A DNA stretch of 64,000 nt from Solirubrobacteraceae bacterium (GCA_031177685.1 JAPSGI010000010.1:1-64000), one strand, 5' to 3'. Numbered from the stretch's first letter, positions 25,806-35,333 are shown. Notes: generated by a model not told the origin, from the sequence alone. Program-made: numbers and translations.

Positions 25806-26492
25806 CTAGCCCAGCAGCGAGCCCAGTGAGGTCGGAACGCTCGCGCCGCCGCCACCGCCGTTCGCGGGGGCGGGCGCCTCCTGGTCCTCTGCGGTGCTCG
25901 CGTTCGTGACCTGGACGTTGCCGCGGGCCATGGTGACCTCGACGTCGGTGGGCGCCTCGGCGAAGCCGCACGGCCCCTCCGCGTCGTCCTGCCCGCCCTG
26001 GGTGCCCTGGTCCGTCTCACCCGGCGCGAACAGCGCGATCATGTCGCCCACGCGCTCCATCTGGCCCTTCCCGCCGTCCTTGACGTAGAGCTCGAAGCGC
26101 TTGGTCTGGTCCCCGCGGACGTGCCCGGAGATGTACGCCTCGCCCTGGCCCTTGCTCACGACCGGGTCGCCCGTGTCGGGATCGCTGGCGTTGACCACCA
26201 GGCAATCCACGACGCCGTGGAACTTCACGGCGTTCGTACCCCGGCGGTTCACCTGCACCTGTCCCGTCGCGGCGGTGGAGTCTCCCGTGGCGTCGCGGGC
26301 GCGCTGCGCCGTGAAGGCCACCGTGTCCCCGGCCCCCGTCGGCTGGCGCGAGTCGAAGAACGCCTGTCCGCCGCCCGTCGCCTTGTCGCGCGGCGGTCCG
26401 CCGTTCCCGTTCTTCGGCGCCGCCACGGCGAGCGCCGGCATTGCCGCAACGACCCCCGCCGCTGCCAGAACTCCCATCCTGCGCAGTCTCAT
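25806..26492 (-). CDS. Secreted beta-rich hypothetical protein
   Basis: A 228-aa protein with a clear Sec signal peptide (1-25, ends AVAA). The mature part starts Gly/Asn/Pro-rich and carries a 'KATGGGQAFFD' motif. This is followed by alternating hydrophobic strands ('VAFTAQRA', 'ATGQVQVN', 'VKFHGVVDCLVVN', 'EAYISGHVRG') that resemble a post-COAP-like extracellular beta domain found in many actinobacterial surface proteins. The last 40 residues are Gly/Pro/Ala-rich. One Cys pair may form a disulfide. There is a GGGAGGGAAG Shine-Dalgarno before the ATG. The function is unknown. Confidence 0.65.
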   Translation of the reverse strand: MRLRRMGVLAAAGVVAAMPALAVAAPKNGNGGPPRDKATGGGQAFFDSRQPTGAGDTVAFTAQRARDATGDSTAATGQVQVNRRGTNAVKFHGVVDCLVVNASDPDTGDPVVSKGQGEAYISGHVRGDQTKRFELYVKDGGKGQMERVGDMIALFAPGETDQGTQGGQDDAEGPCGFAEAPTDVEVTMARGNVQVTNASTAEDQEAPAPANGGGGGASVPTSLGSLLG

Positions 26493-26573
26493 CTTCCCTC
26501 CCTGTCCGTTCCCGAGTGCGCATGATTCCAGAACGCGCCGCGCGCGGGGAACTTGCGGACGCGGGGCGATCAC

Positions 26574-26579
26574 TACGCT
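26574..26579 (+). promoter_or_regulatory. Leaderless promoter of the aldolase gene
   Basis: TACGCT ends exactly 7 nt before the GTG at 26587. No Shine-Dalgarno is visible. Confidence 0.5.
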
Positions 26580-26586
26580 GGCGCGC

Positions 26587-27612
26587 GTGACGGTCAACCT
26601 GTTCTCGGACACCCAGACCCGTCCCCCGGAGGGCATGCGGCGCGCGATGTACGAGGCCGAGGTGGGCGACGAGCAGCGCTTCGCCGACCCGACCGTGAAC
26701 GCGCTGCAGGAGCGCGTGGCGCAGCTGCTGGGGACGGAGGCGGCGCTGTTTTTGCCCTCGGGCACGATGTGCAACGCGATCGCCTTCCGCCTCCACATCC
26801 GCCCCGGCGGGGACGAGGTGCTGCTGGACCGCACCGCGCACCCGCGCGTGGCCGAGGCGGGCGGGCCCGGGTCGATCTCCGGCGCCCAGCTGACGCTGCT
26901 GGACGGCGACGGCGGGATCTTCACGCCCGACCAGCTGCGCGCGGCCATCCATCCGGCTGGGGACCGCTACGGCCCGCGCACGCGGCTGGTGTCGGTCGAG
27001 CAAACCACGAACATGGGCGGCGGGCGGATCTGGCCGCTGCAGACGGTGCGCGGCGTGGTCTCGGTGGCCCGCGAGCACGGCCTGCGCGCCCACCTCGACG
27101 GCGCGCGGCTGCTCAACGCCGTCGTGGCGACGGGCGTGCCGGCGTCCGAGTGGGCGGCCGGCTTCGACACGGCGTGGATCGACTTCACCAAGGGGCTGGG
27201 TGCGCCCGTGGGCGCCTGCCTGGCGGCGTCGCGCGAGCTGATCGAGGAGGCGTGGCGCTACAAGCAGATGTGGGGCGGCGCCATGCGCCAGGCCGGCATC
27301 GTGGCGGCGGCCGGGCTGTACGCGCTCGATCACCACGTGGAGCGCCTGGCCGAGGACCACGCGAACGCCCGCGCGCTGGCCGACGGCCTGGCCGAGATCC
27401 CGGGCGTGCGCCTGGATGCGTCGCGGGTGGAGAGCAACATCGTGATCTTCGAGGTCGACGACGCCATGGCGCTCACCGGCGCGCTGTACGAGGCCGGCGT
27501 GGAGGTCACCCCGCTGGGGCCCCAGCGCATCCGCATGGTCACCCACCTCGACGTGGACCGCGCGGGCTGCGAGCGCGCGGTGGCGGTGGTCCGGGAGGCG
27601 CTGGCGGCGTAG
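26587..27612 (+). CDS. Threonine aldolase family PLP enzyme
   Basis: A 341-aa fold-type I PLP enzyme, probably a low-specificity L-threonine aldolase cleaving L-threonine/allo-threonine to glycine and acetaldehyde. 'LFSDTQTRPPEGMRRAMYEAEVGDE' at the N-terminus, 'FLPSGTMCNAIA' (56-67), 'HLDGARLLNA' (169-178, the PLP-nitrogen Asp) and Schiff-base Lys202 in 'DFTKGLGAPVGA' are all present. The related beta-eliminating lyases share this core, so the exact substrate is not certain. It starts with a leaderless-type promoter and is followed 11 nt later by a molybdopterin oxidoreductase gene. Confidence 0.88.
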   Translation: MTVNLFSDTQTRPPEGMRRAMYEAEVGDEQRFADPTVNALQERVAQLLGTEAALFLPSGTMCNAIAFRLHIRPGGDEVLLDRTAHPRVAEAGGPGSISGAQLTLLDGDGGIFTPDQLRAAIHPAGDRYGPRTRLVSVEQTTNMGGGRIWPLQTVRGVVSVAREHGLRAHLDGARLLNAVVATGVPASEWAAGFDTAWIDFTKGLGAPVGACLAASRELIEEAWRYKQMWGGAMRQAGIVAAAGLYALDHHVERLAEDHANARALADGLAEIPGVRLDASRVESNIVIFEVDDAMALTGALYEAGVEVTPLGPQRIRMVTHLDVDRAGCERAVAVVREALAA

Positions 27613-27623
27613 ACTCGGCCGTC

Positions 27624-29834
27624 GTGGAGGCGACGACGGCGTTCCGTACGTGCCCCTTCTGCGAGGCGACGTGCGGTCTGGAAATCGTTGTGGAGGGCGA
27701 CCGCGTGACGCGCGTGCGCGGCGACGCCGATGACGTGCACTCGCACGGCTTTTTGTGTCCCAAGGCGACCGGCGTCAAGGCCCTGCACGAGGACCCCGAC
27801 CGCGTGCGCACCCCGCTGGTGCGCGACGCCTCCGGGCGGCTGGCGCCCGCGACGTGGGACGAGGCGTTCGCGGCCGTCGACGCCGGCCTGTCGCGGGTCA
27901 TCGCGGCGGGCGGGCGCGACGCGGTGGCCGCCTACGTGGGCAATCCCAACGCCCACAACCTCGACTCGATGGTCTACGGGCCGGCGCTGCTGCGCGCGCT
28001 GGGCTCCAAGAACGTCTACACCGCCTCCACGGTCGATCAGATGCCCAAGCAGGTCTCCTGCGGGCTGATGTTCGGCGGCGGGCTCACCGTGCCGGTGCCC
28101 GACGTGGACCGCTGCGAGCATCTGCTGATCCTCGGCGCCAACCCGCTGGCCTCCAACGGCTCGCTGCTCACCGCGCCCGACATGCGCGGGCGCCTGCGCG
28201 CGATTCGCGCGCGCGGCGGCAAGGTCGTCGTCTTCGACCCGCGCCGCTCGCGGACCGCCGAGGAGGCCTCCGAGCACCACTTCATCCGGCCGGGGACCGA
28301 CGCGCTGCTGCTGTTCGCGCTCGTGCACGTCCTCTTCGAGGAGGGATTGACCGCGCCGGGAACGCTGGCCGACCTGTGCGAGGGGCTGGACGCGCTCGAG
28401 CCGCTCGCGGCGCCCTTCGCGCCCGAGGCGGTCGCCCCCGCATGCGAGATCGCCGCCGCGCAGATCCGCCGCGTGGCCCGCGAGCTGGCGGCCGCGCCGC
28501 GCGCCGCCGTGTACGGGCGCATCGGCACGTGCACGCAGGAGTTCGGGACGCTGGCGTCCTGGCTGGTCGACGTGCTGAACGTCCTCACCGGCAACCTCGA
28601 CCGTCCCGGCGGGGCGATGTTCACGCGCGCGGCGGCCGGATCGCGCACCGCGCACGACGGCGACGGCCGCGGCCGCGGCATCCGCATGGGACGCTGGCAC
28701 AGCCGTGTGCGCGGGCTGCCGGAGGCCTTCGGCGAGCTACCGGTGGCGTGCCTGGCCGAGGAGATCGACACGCCCGGCGAGGGACAGGTGCGCGCGCTGC
28801 TGACGCTGGCCGGCAACCCGGCGCGCTCGGCGCCCAACTCGGCGCGCCTGGAGCGGGCGCTGGAGTCGCTGGACTTCATGGTGAGCGTCGACGTCTACGT
28901 CAACGAGACCACCCGGCACGCCGACGTGGTCCTGCCGGGCGTCTCGCCGCTGGAGAAGGCGCACTACGACCTCGCGCTGCTCCAGCTGTCCGTGCGCAAC
29001 GTCGCGAACTACTCGCCGCCGGTGCTGGCCCTGTCCGAGGGCGCGCAGCCCGAGTGGCGTACGCTGCTGCGGCTTGCGGGGGTCGCCGCCGGGCAGGGCC
29101 CGGACGCCGACGTGGACGCCTTCGACGACCTCGTGGCGTTCGAGATCGCGCGGCGCGCGGGCGCCGACCCGGCGCCCCTGCTCGAGGCCGTCGCGCCGCG
29201 CCGCGGGCCGGAGCGCGCGCTGGACCTGATGCTGCGCACGGGCCCCTACGAGCTGACGCTCGACGACCTGGAGGCGGCGCCGCACGGCATCGACCTCGGG
29301 CCGCTGGAGCCGCGCCTGCCCGGCGTGCTGCGCACGCCCAGCGGGCGCATCGAGCTGGCGCCCGCGCCGATCGTGGAAGACGTACCGCGCCTGCGTGCCG
29401 CGCTCGCGCGGCCGGCGAACGGTCAGCTGGTGCTGGTCGGGCGCCGGCAGCTGCGCTCGAACAACTCGTGGATGCACAACCTCGAGCCGCTGGTGAAGGG
29501 ACCGGACCGCTGCACCATGCACGTCCACCCCACCGACGCCGAGCGCTGCGGACTGCAGGATGGGGGCCGCGCGCGCGTGACGTCGGCCGCGGGGACGGTC
29601 GACGCGCCGGTCGAGATCACCGACGCGATCATGCCGGGCGTGGTCTCGCTGCCGCACGGCTGGGGCCACGACGTCGACGGCGTCGAGCTGCGCGTCGCGA
29701 CCCGCCACGCCGGCGCGAACTCCAACCTGCTGGCGGACGAGACGCAGGTCGATCCCCTGTCCGGCAACGCCGTGCTCAACGGCATCCCGGTGGAGCTGGC
29801 GCCCGTGCACGACGCCGCTCCCGTGCCGGCGTAG
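27624..29834 (+). CDS. Molybdopterin oxidoreductase (formate dehydrogenase/nitrate reductase-like)
   Basis: A 736-aa DMSO-reductase-superfamily catalytic subunit. The N-terminal [4Fe-4S] motif has C10, C13, C17 and C45. It continues with molybdopterin-binding domains 'GANPLASNGSLLTAP', 'VVFDPRRSRTAEEASEHHFIRPGTDALLLFALVHVL' and the C-terminal MGD-binding 'MHVHPTDAERCGLQDGGRARV'. There is no Tat signal, so it should be cytoplasmic. The residue before 'GLMFGGG' is Cys, a candidate Mo ligand; no in-frame TGA suggests selenocysteine. No electron-transfer subunit is encoded next door. It starts 11 nt after the aldolase stop with a TAGACT hexamer across that stop codon. Confidence 0.85.
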   Translation: MEATTAFRTCPFCEATCGLEIVVEGDRVTRVRGDADDVHSHGFLCPKATGVKALHEDPDRVRTPLVRDASGRLAPATWDEAFAAVDAGLSRVIAAGGRDAVAAYVGNPNAHNLDSMVYGPALLRALGSKNVYTASTVDQMPKQVSCGLMFGGGLTVPVPDVDRCEHLLILGANPLASNGSLLTAPDMRGRLRAIRARGGKVVVFDPRRSRTAEEASEHHFIRPGTDALLLFALVHVLFEEGLTAPGTLADLCEGLDALEPLAAPFAPEAVAPACEIAAAQIRRVARELAAAPRAAVYGRIGTCTQEFGTLASWLVDVLNVLTGNLDRPGGAMFTRAAAGSRTAHDGDGRGRGIRMGRWHSRVRGLPEAFGELPVACLAEEIDTPGEGQVRALLTLAGNPARSAPNSARLERALESLDFMVSVDVYVNETTRHADVVLPGVSPLEKAHYDLALLQLSVRNVANYSPPVLALSEGAQPEWRTLLRLAGVAAGQGPDADVDAFDDLVAFEIARRAGADPAPLLEAVAPRRGPERALDLMLRTGPYELTLDDLEAAPHGIDLGPLEPRLPGVLRTPSGRIELAPAPIVEDVPRLRAALARPANGQLVLVGRRQLRSNNSWMHNLEPLVKGPDRCTMHVHPTDAERCGLQDGGRARVTSAAGTVDAPVEITDAIMPGVVSLPHGWGHDVDGVELRVATRHAGANSNLLADETQVDPLSGNAVLNGIPVELAPVHDAAPVPA

Positions 29835-29837
29835 CGG

Positions 29838-31697
29838 CTAGCGGCGCTCCTGCTGCACCACGTCCTCCGGCGAGGGCGAGCGCCCGACGGTCTTGTGCGG
29901 CGAGGGGCCGAGCGGGCCGCTGAGCCCGCCGTCCGCGCCGACCTGGCCCCATGCCCCACCGAAGCCGTACCACGGCTGCCCCTGGGCGTGGACCAGCGAC
30001 TGCCACGTGAGCCAGCGCGGGCACGCGGGACACGCGCGCGCGTCGTCGAAGACTTTGAAGAGGCGCCGCCCGCCGGCGTCGAACACGTTCTCGAAGCGCC
30101 CGGGCCGATGATAGGTGGCGTGACTGCCCGACGCGACGAAGCCGACCGGATGGGTCTGGCGCCCGTCCTCGTCGGGCGCCTTGCGCACGTCCGTCCAGGC
30201 GACGTCGCGGTGCTCGTCGTGCAGGTGGTAGCGCACCGACACGGGCGTCCAGCGCCGCTTGTCCGCCTCGGGACGCACCAGCACGCTCATGCGCTCCCAG
30301 TCGCCCTCGTGCACGAAGAAGCGCGTGACGCGGGGCGAGCCCGGCGGCTGGCTGAGCGGGTAGAAGAACCAGTAGGTGATGCGCTCTCCGTCGGCCGCGG
30401 GGTGGCGCTCGTAGTACACGGGGACGGGGTTCAGGAGCGCCTCGCCGCTGGAGCGCGTGACGCTCGGCCGGGGTCGCCGGCGCGCGTTCTCCAGGTCGAG
30501 CGCGAAGCCCTCCCGCGCCGAGCGCAGCTCCTGCGCCCGGCCCTCGCCGCCGTGGGGACGCGTGAACTCGGTCGACTTGAACGGCCGGCCCCGCTCGCGG
30601 CAGCCCTTGGCGTTGGCCCTGTGCGTGTAGCCGCCGTTGCCCAGCCGCTCGACGTCGACCGGCCTCGGGATGCGCACGCGCCGCGCGTCGTCGTCGTCCA
30701 GATGGCGATCGAGGTCGGGCAGGTAGTCGCGGCACCCGCCGCGATGGACCCAGACCAGCCGCGAGTTGGCGAGGAAGTAGTCGACGCTCGTCGGCGCGAT
30801 GCGCTCGCGCGAGTGCAGGTGCACGAGCGGGGCGAACGTCTTGACGGGGTCCTCCGTCGCCACGGGCGCGACGCGGGCGTCCGTGGGCGGCGGGCGCTCC
30901 TGCGCGATCAGCTCCTCGAGCGCCGACTGGGCTCGCTCGCGCCCGGCGTCCGCGTCGCTGAGGCCCGCAGGCCCGCGCAGCGCCATCCGCACCACGCGGT
31001 CGCGCGGAATGGCGACCACGGTCTCGATCGGCTCGGCGGACACGCGGGCCGATCCCGGGAGCACGCCCGGCAGACGGGCGATGTAGAGGCGGTCGTTGGC
31101 CTCGCCGACGTAGAAGCCGACGATCGAGCCGGGCGGGTCGTCGAGCAGCGCCGCGACCGGCTCCATCTTCGGCTCGAACGACGTGCGCACGAAGGCCAGC
31201 GTCCCGCCGACGAAGACGATCGCCGCGAACACGATCCACCCGACCGGCCGGAAGCCGCCGCCGCGCCGGGCCGTGCCCACGATCGCCGCCAGGGCGACCA
31301 GGAGCACGCCGACGACGATGGCGCCCTCCGGCCACACGTCGACGTCCAGCACCAGCCATCCGACGACGGCCAGCAGGATGGCGCCCACCGGCAGGGCGAC
31401 CCACAGACGATTCTCCGGCTTGCCCTCGTCGTCGAAGGGATCGACCGTGTAGATCAGGATGACGGCGCCGAGCGCGACCAGCACGGGCACGGCGAGCGCC
31501 TGCGCGCCGATGACCAGCACCAGCTCGCGCGGCAGCAGGGCGACCGCGCGGTCGGCCGGCAGCCCGAGGTCGTGGAAGCGCACCCACAGCAGCGAGGCGC
31601 CGACGAAGGCGATGAAGGCCGTCAGCCCCGCCGTCGCTCCGAGGAGCTGCAGGGGGACCTTCCAGTCCAGCGGCTTCTGAGGGCCGTCCTCCGCCAC
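29838..31697 (-). CDS. Membrane protein with Vps62-like domain
   Basis: A 619-aa protein. The N-terminal third has four to five membrane helices (within about 13-175). A linker follows, then a large extracytoplasmic region. Around residues 440-560 it has 'YWFFYPLSQ', 'FVHEGDWERMSVLV' and 'VGFVASGSHATYHRPG', the pattern of the Vps62 family (GDWE plus a late SHA-Y motif). The domain is found in fungal vacuolar and bacterial surface proteins; its activity is unknown. Several Cys ('RACPACPRW') lie near the end. Convergent with the molybdopterin gene by 3 nt. The GTG start at 31697 has no strong Shine-Dalgarno. Confidence 0.65.
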   Translation of the reverse strand: MAEDGPQKPLDWKVPLQLLGATAGLTAFIAFVGASLLWVRFHDLGLPADRAVALLPRELVLVIGAQALAVPVLVALGAVILIYTVDPFDDEGKPENRLWVALPVGAILLAVVGWLVLDVDVWPEGAIVVGVLLVALAAIVGTARRGGGFRPVGWIVFAAIVFVGGTLAFVRTSFEPKMEPVAALLDDPPGSIVGFYVGEANDRLYIARLPGVLPGSARVSAEPIETVVAIPRDRVVRMALRGPAGLSDADAGRERAQSALEELIAQERPPPTDARVAPVATEDPVKTFAPLVHLHSRERIAPTSVDYFLANSRLVWVHRGGCRDYLPDLDRHLDDDDARRVRIPRPVDVERLGNGGYTHRANAKGCRERGRPFKSTEFTRPHGGEGRAQELRSAREGFALDLENARRRPRPSVTRSSGEALLNPVPVYYERHPAADGERITYWFFYPLSQPPGSPRVTRFFVHEGDWERMSVLVRPEADKRRWTPVSVRYHLHDEHRDVAWTDVRKAPDEDGRQTHPVGFVASGSHATYHRPGRFENVFDAGGRRLFKVFDDARACPACPRWLTWQSLVHAQGQPWYGFGGAWGQVGADGGLSGPLGPSPHKTVGRSPSPEDVVQQERR

Positions 31698-31740
31698 GGG
31701 TCAACCCAACACCCCCGCGCGCCTACGGTCAAGTCAGGTT

Positions 31741-34734
31741 GTGCAGAGCGCTGTGCCGCTCTTGACACCGCACGGCGCGCGGGTGGAGACTCGCCCCGGG
31801 GTTTCCGGTCGGGCCGAGGGCAGGGTTCGTGTTCATCTCCCACCAGAACTTGTGAGCAGTCTCAGCGACGCCGAGCGCCGCCTCCGGCGCGTGCTCCGCG
31901 GCGCCGCCTTCGGGCTCCTCGCGCTCACGCTCGCGCTGGCCATCGTGCACGAGATCGGCTCCGCCGGCGCGGCTTTCCGCGAGCCGCCCTGGGTCGGGGG
32001 CGCGATCGGCGCCGGCGTCCTGCTGGTGACGCTGTGCGTGTTCGCCGCGGGGGACCCACGCGGGCGCTTCGGGCTGGTGTGGCTGGTGGAGCTGGCGCTC
32101 GGCGTGGCGGTGCTCGCGCAGGTGGCCTACCTGGTGGCCGGAGAGGGAGGCGAGCGCCCGCTGGGCGCCGACTTCACGAGCTCGGACACCACGATGATCG
32201 CGCTCGCCGCGGTCGAGCTCGCGCTGGCGCTGGCGATCGCGCTGGCGGCGCGCGGCGCGCAGCAGGCGCGCGGGGACGCCGGTCCGCCGCGGCGCGCCGC
32301 CCACTGGCCCACCGACGCCGACGCCGGACTGCGGCTGCTGCTGGTCGTGCTGGCGACGGGCGGGACGGCCTTCGCGGCGCTCGCGGCGATCGGCCCGTTC
32401 GTGGACTCGCTGCGCGAGCTGTTCGACCAGCCGCTGCTGACGGCGCACGTGGCGGCGGGCGCGGCCGCCGCCGCGGGGCTGGGCTTCTACGTCGCCGGCG
32501 ACGCGCGCGAGCGCATCCCGCTGGTGAGTGCGCTGGCCTTCTCCCTCGCCGTCACGGCGCTGGCCGGCCTCGCGCTCGCGCTGCCGCTGGCCGACCTCGG
32601 CCGCGACGTCTCGGTCCTCGGCGTCGACACCACGGCGCGCACGCTGCTGTGGATCGGCATCGGCGTGTCGGCCGGCCTGGCGCTCGCGCTGTCCGGGCTG
32701 CGCCGCTGGGCCTTCCACCGGCGGCTGCAGCCGGACTTCCTCGGCGCGACCGAGTACCGCACGCTGATGGCGCTGTCCGACGTGATCGTGCAGGGCCCCG
32801 AGGAGGCGGTCCCGCCCGCCGACATCGCGGCCAACGTCGACCGCTACTTCGGCCGCATCCGCGCGCGCCGGCGCTGGGTCCACCGCGCCGGGCTGATCGT
32901 CATGCAGCTGCACCCGCTGCTCTACCTCAAGGCGCCGTTCTCCGAGCTCGACGAGGAGAGCCGGCTGGAGCACCTCAAGCGCCGCTTCCAGAGCCCCGAG
33001 GAGCTGCGGATGGTGCTGCCGCCGCTGCGGCGCTTCGTGCAGGCGATGATCCGCGTGGCCAACCAGCTCACCTACGTCGGCTATTACAACGACCCGCGCA
33101 GCTTCCCGACGGTCGGCTACGTCCCCTTCCACGAGCGCGAGCGCTTCCACCAGCTCAAGCGCGACGGCAAGGTGCCCGACCCCGGCGCGCACCCGCTGCA
33201 GGTCAGCCGCCCCGCCGACGTCGGGGACACCGACGTCGAGGCCGACGTGTGCATCGTGGGCAGCGGCGCCGCGGGCGCCATCCTGGCCTACCGGCTCGCG
33301 CAGGCGGGCCAGAGCGTGGTCATCCTGGAGCGCGGGCAGTACGTGGAGCCGCGCGAGTTCACCTCGGACGAGGTCGAGATGATCGGCAAGCTCTACGGGG
33401 ACGGCGTCTTCCAGCAGACGGAGGACTTCCGGTTCACCGTGCTGCAGGGCAGCTGCGTCGGCGGCTCCACCGTGGTCAACAACGCCGTCTCGGTGCGCGC
33501 GCCGGAGCTCGTACTGGACCGCTGGAACCGCGCCCACGGCGCGGGGCTGGACCTCGACGCGCTGGGCGCCAGCACCGCGGAGGTGGAGCGCTGGCTGCGC
33601 ATCGGTCCGCAGGACCCGGGCGGGGAGAGCCCCGACGCGAAGCTCAATCCGTCGTACCCCAAGTTCCTCGCCGGCATCGAACGCCGCCGCCGGGAGGATC
33701 CGGACTTCCGCCTGGACGTCTCCACCGTGCGCGCCAACATCATCGGCTGCATCGGCGCCGGCTACTGCAACATCGGCTGCCGCTACGGCAAGAAGCTCTC
33801 GATGCTCGACACGGTGCTGCCCGACGCGCAGCGCGAGTTCGGAGCCGACAAGGTGCGGATCTTCGCCGACTGCGAGGTGCGCCGGATCGTGACGGACAAC
33901 GGCCGCGCCACCGCCGTCCAGGGCCGGCTGGCCGACGGGCGCACGTTGACCGTCCGGGCGCAGAAGGTGGTCGTGTCGGCGGGCACCGTGTCCTCCAGCT
34001 ACCTGCTGCTGCGCAGCGGGATCGGCAAGGGGCTGCCCGTGGGCCGCCACGTCAGCTTCAACATGGGCGCGCCGCTCACCGCGGAGTTCGACGAGAACCT
34101 CGACGCCTACGACGGCCTGCAGATCTCGCACATCGCGATCCCGCCGCCCGAGCGCGGCTGGGTGTTCGAGACGTGGTGGAACCCGCCGGTCTCCCAGGCC
34201 CTGAACATGCCGGGCTGGTTCGAGGACCACTACGAGAACATGCGCCGCTACCGCCGGCTGATGGCCGTCGGCGCGCTGGTGGGGACCGACCGCAACGCCT
34301 GGATCGGCCGCGCTGTCACCGGCGGGCCCGCGATCAACTACGTCCCCACCCCCACCGACATGCGCAAGCTGGCCGACGGGCTGATCGAGCTGGGCCAGAT
34401 CCTGTTCGCGGGCGGCGCCAAGGCGCTGATGGTCAACGCGTGGGAGTACTACCGCTTCACCAGCCCCAACGGGCTCTACGAGCTGCCGTCGATCATGCGC
34501 GACCCCTCGATGGTGGCGCTGGGCACCGGCCATCCCCAGGGCGGCAACGCGGTCGGCACGGACCCCGCCCAGTCCGTCGTGGACCCGGACTTCCGCGTCC
34601 ACGGCTACTCCAACCTCTACGTCTGCGACGCGAGCGTCTTCCCCACCAGCATCACGGTCAACCCGCAGCTGACGGTGATGACGCTCGCCAACTACGCGGC
34701 TCCCCGGATCCTGAACGGGAGCCGTCCCACCTGA
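31741..34734 (+). CDS. Membrane-anchored GMC oxidoreductase fusion
   Basis: A 997-aa three-part fusion. (1) Residues about 50-320 carry seven to eight hydrophobic helices. (2) About 335-440 resembles the gluconate-2-dehydrogenase subunit 3 family ('YRTLMALSDVIV', 'VDRYFGRIRARRR'). (3) From about 500 is a GMC FAD oxidoreductase: 'VCIVGSGAAGAILAYRLA' Rossmann motif, 'GSCVGGSTVVNNA', 'GTGHPQGGNAVG' with the probable catalytic His, and C-terminal 'VNPQLTVMTLANYAA'. The C-terminal part is closest to long-chain alcohol/cholesterol-type oxidases. The start is uncertain: GTG 31741 follows a TACGGT hexamer, while GTG 31852 (960 aa) would drop a charged leader. It probably feeds electrons from lipophilic alcohols at the membrane. 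Confidence 0.8.
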   Translation: MQSAVPLLTPHGARVETRPGVSGRAEGRVRVHLPPELVSSLSDAERRLRRVLRGAAFGLLALTLALAIVHEIGSAGAAFREPPWVGGAIGAGVLLVTLCVFAAGDPRGRFGLVWLVELALGVAVLAQVAYLVAGEGGERPLGADFTSSDTTMIALAAVELALALAIALAARGAQQARGDAGPPRRAAHWPTDADAGLRLLLVVLATGGTAFAALAAIGPFVDSLRELFDQPLLTAHVAAGAAAAAGLGFYVAGDARERIPLVSALAFSLAVTALAGLALALPLADLGRDVSVLGVDTTARTLLWIGIGVSAGLALALSGLRRWAFHRRLQPDFLGATEYRTLMALSDVIVQGPEEAVPPADIAANVDRYFGRIRARRRWVHRAGLIVMQLHPLLYLKAPFSELDEESRLEHLKRRFQSPEELRMVLPPLRRFVQAMIRVANQLTYVGYYNDPRSFPTVGYVPFHERERFHQLKRDGKVPDPGAHPLQVSRPADVGDTDVEADVCIVGSGAAGAILAYRLAQAGQSVVILERGQYVEPREFTSDEVEMIGKLYGDGVFQQTEDFRFTVLQGSCVGGSTVVNNAVSVRAPELVLDRWNRAHGAGLDLDALGASTAEVERWLRIGPQDPGGESPDAKLNPSYPKFLAGIERRRREDPDFRLDVSTVRANIIGCIGAGYCNIGCRYGKKLSMLDTVLPDAQREFGADKVRIFADCEVRRIVTDNGRATAVQGRLADGRTLTVRAQKVVVSAGTVSSSYLLLRSGIGKGLPVGRHVSFNMGAPLTAEFDENLDAYDGLQISHIAIPPPERGWVFETWWNPPVSQALNMPGWFEDHYENMRRYRRLMAVGALVGTDRNAWIGRAVTGGPAINYVPTPTDMRKLADGLIELGQILFAGGAKALMVNAWEYYRFTSPNGLYELPSIMRDPSMVALGTGHPQGGNAVGTDPAQSVVDPDFRVHGYSNLYVCDASVFPTSITVNPQLTVMTLANYAAPRILNGSRPT

Positions 34735-34750
34735 CCCCACGGGAGGAACG

Positions 34751-35329
34751 ATGCTCGAGACACCGACTCAGACCAAGTGGACGTTCGACTCGCTCGCCGA
34801 GGCCGACAGGTCCACGCTGGAGGACATCCTGCTCACCGGGACGCCGCCCGACTTCGAGCAGATGGAGGGCTACATCTACGCCGGCTGGAACCACGAGTGG
34901 GTGGGCCGGCTGTCGGGCGAGAAGTTCAAGAAGGGCTTCCGCCGCCGCCCGGACGGGCAGACGTACGGCTACAACGAGATCGTCCGCCAGGACCGCCAGG
35001 GGCACCGCGGCGAGTGGAACGTGCGGATGCGCAAGGGACGCCCGATCCAGCTCGGTTACTTCCGCGTGTCCAACGTCGCGGACGAGCCGCCGCAGCCGCT
35101 CTACGCGCCGTACGCCCACGCGGGGCACCTCAACTACAACGTCCCGATCAACACGGGGATCAGCTTCCCCTTCCGGGTGATCCGGGACTTCTCGATCCTG
35201 CCCAACCCGGGCGACCACGAGCTGATCCTGTGCAAGGCCTATTTCCAGCTCGGGTTCAAGTGGGCGAACATCTTCTACTGCTACTTCCTGCTCGGGCACC
35301 GTCAGGAGATCGAGTTCGAGCCCTGGTAG
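34751..35329 (+). CDS. Hypothetical protein in GMC/OYE operon
   Basis: A 192-aa soluble protein with a clear GGGAGGAACG Shine-Dalgarno. I do not recognise the family. It is rich in aromatic residues: 'GYIYAGWNHEWVGRL' (about 41-55), 'TYGYNEIVRQ', 'YAPYAHAGHLNYNVPINTG' and 'FQLGFKWANIFYCYFLLG', with no signal peptide or true membrane helix. The pattern of short strands with Tyr/Trp suggests a ligand-binding beta barrel, perhaps for a hydrophobic compound. It lies 16 nt after the GMC gene and 4 nt before the OYE homologue, so a role in the same conversion is likely (inference). Confidence 0.6.
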   Translation: MLETPTQTKWTFDSLAEADRSTLEDILLTGTPPDFEQMEGYIYAGWNHEWVGRLSGEKFKKGFRRRPDGQTYGYNEIVRQDRQGHRGEWNVRMRKGRPIQLGYFRVSNVADEPPQPLYAPYAHAGHLNYNVPINTGISFPFRVIRDFSILPNPGDHELILCKAYFQLGFKWANIFYCYFLLGHRQEIEFEPW

Positions 35330-35333
35330 CGAG

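Noticed and set aside
28000-28090. Possible selenocysteine in the molybdopterin enzyme
   Set aside because: The frame reads through with Cys at the likely position and no in-frame TGA or SECIS-like hairpin.
31762-31791. TTGACA inside the GMC gene start region as a strong promoter
   Set aside because: The partner -10 (GAGACT) is poor and the spacing is 18; kept only as a reason to doubt the start codon.
31729-34740. A 1,003-codon minus-strand frame opposite the GMC oxidoreductase
   Set aside because: The plus-strand gene has full GMC motifs; the opposite frame is low-complexity shadow.
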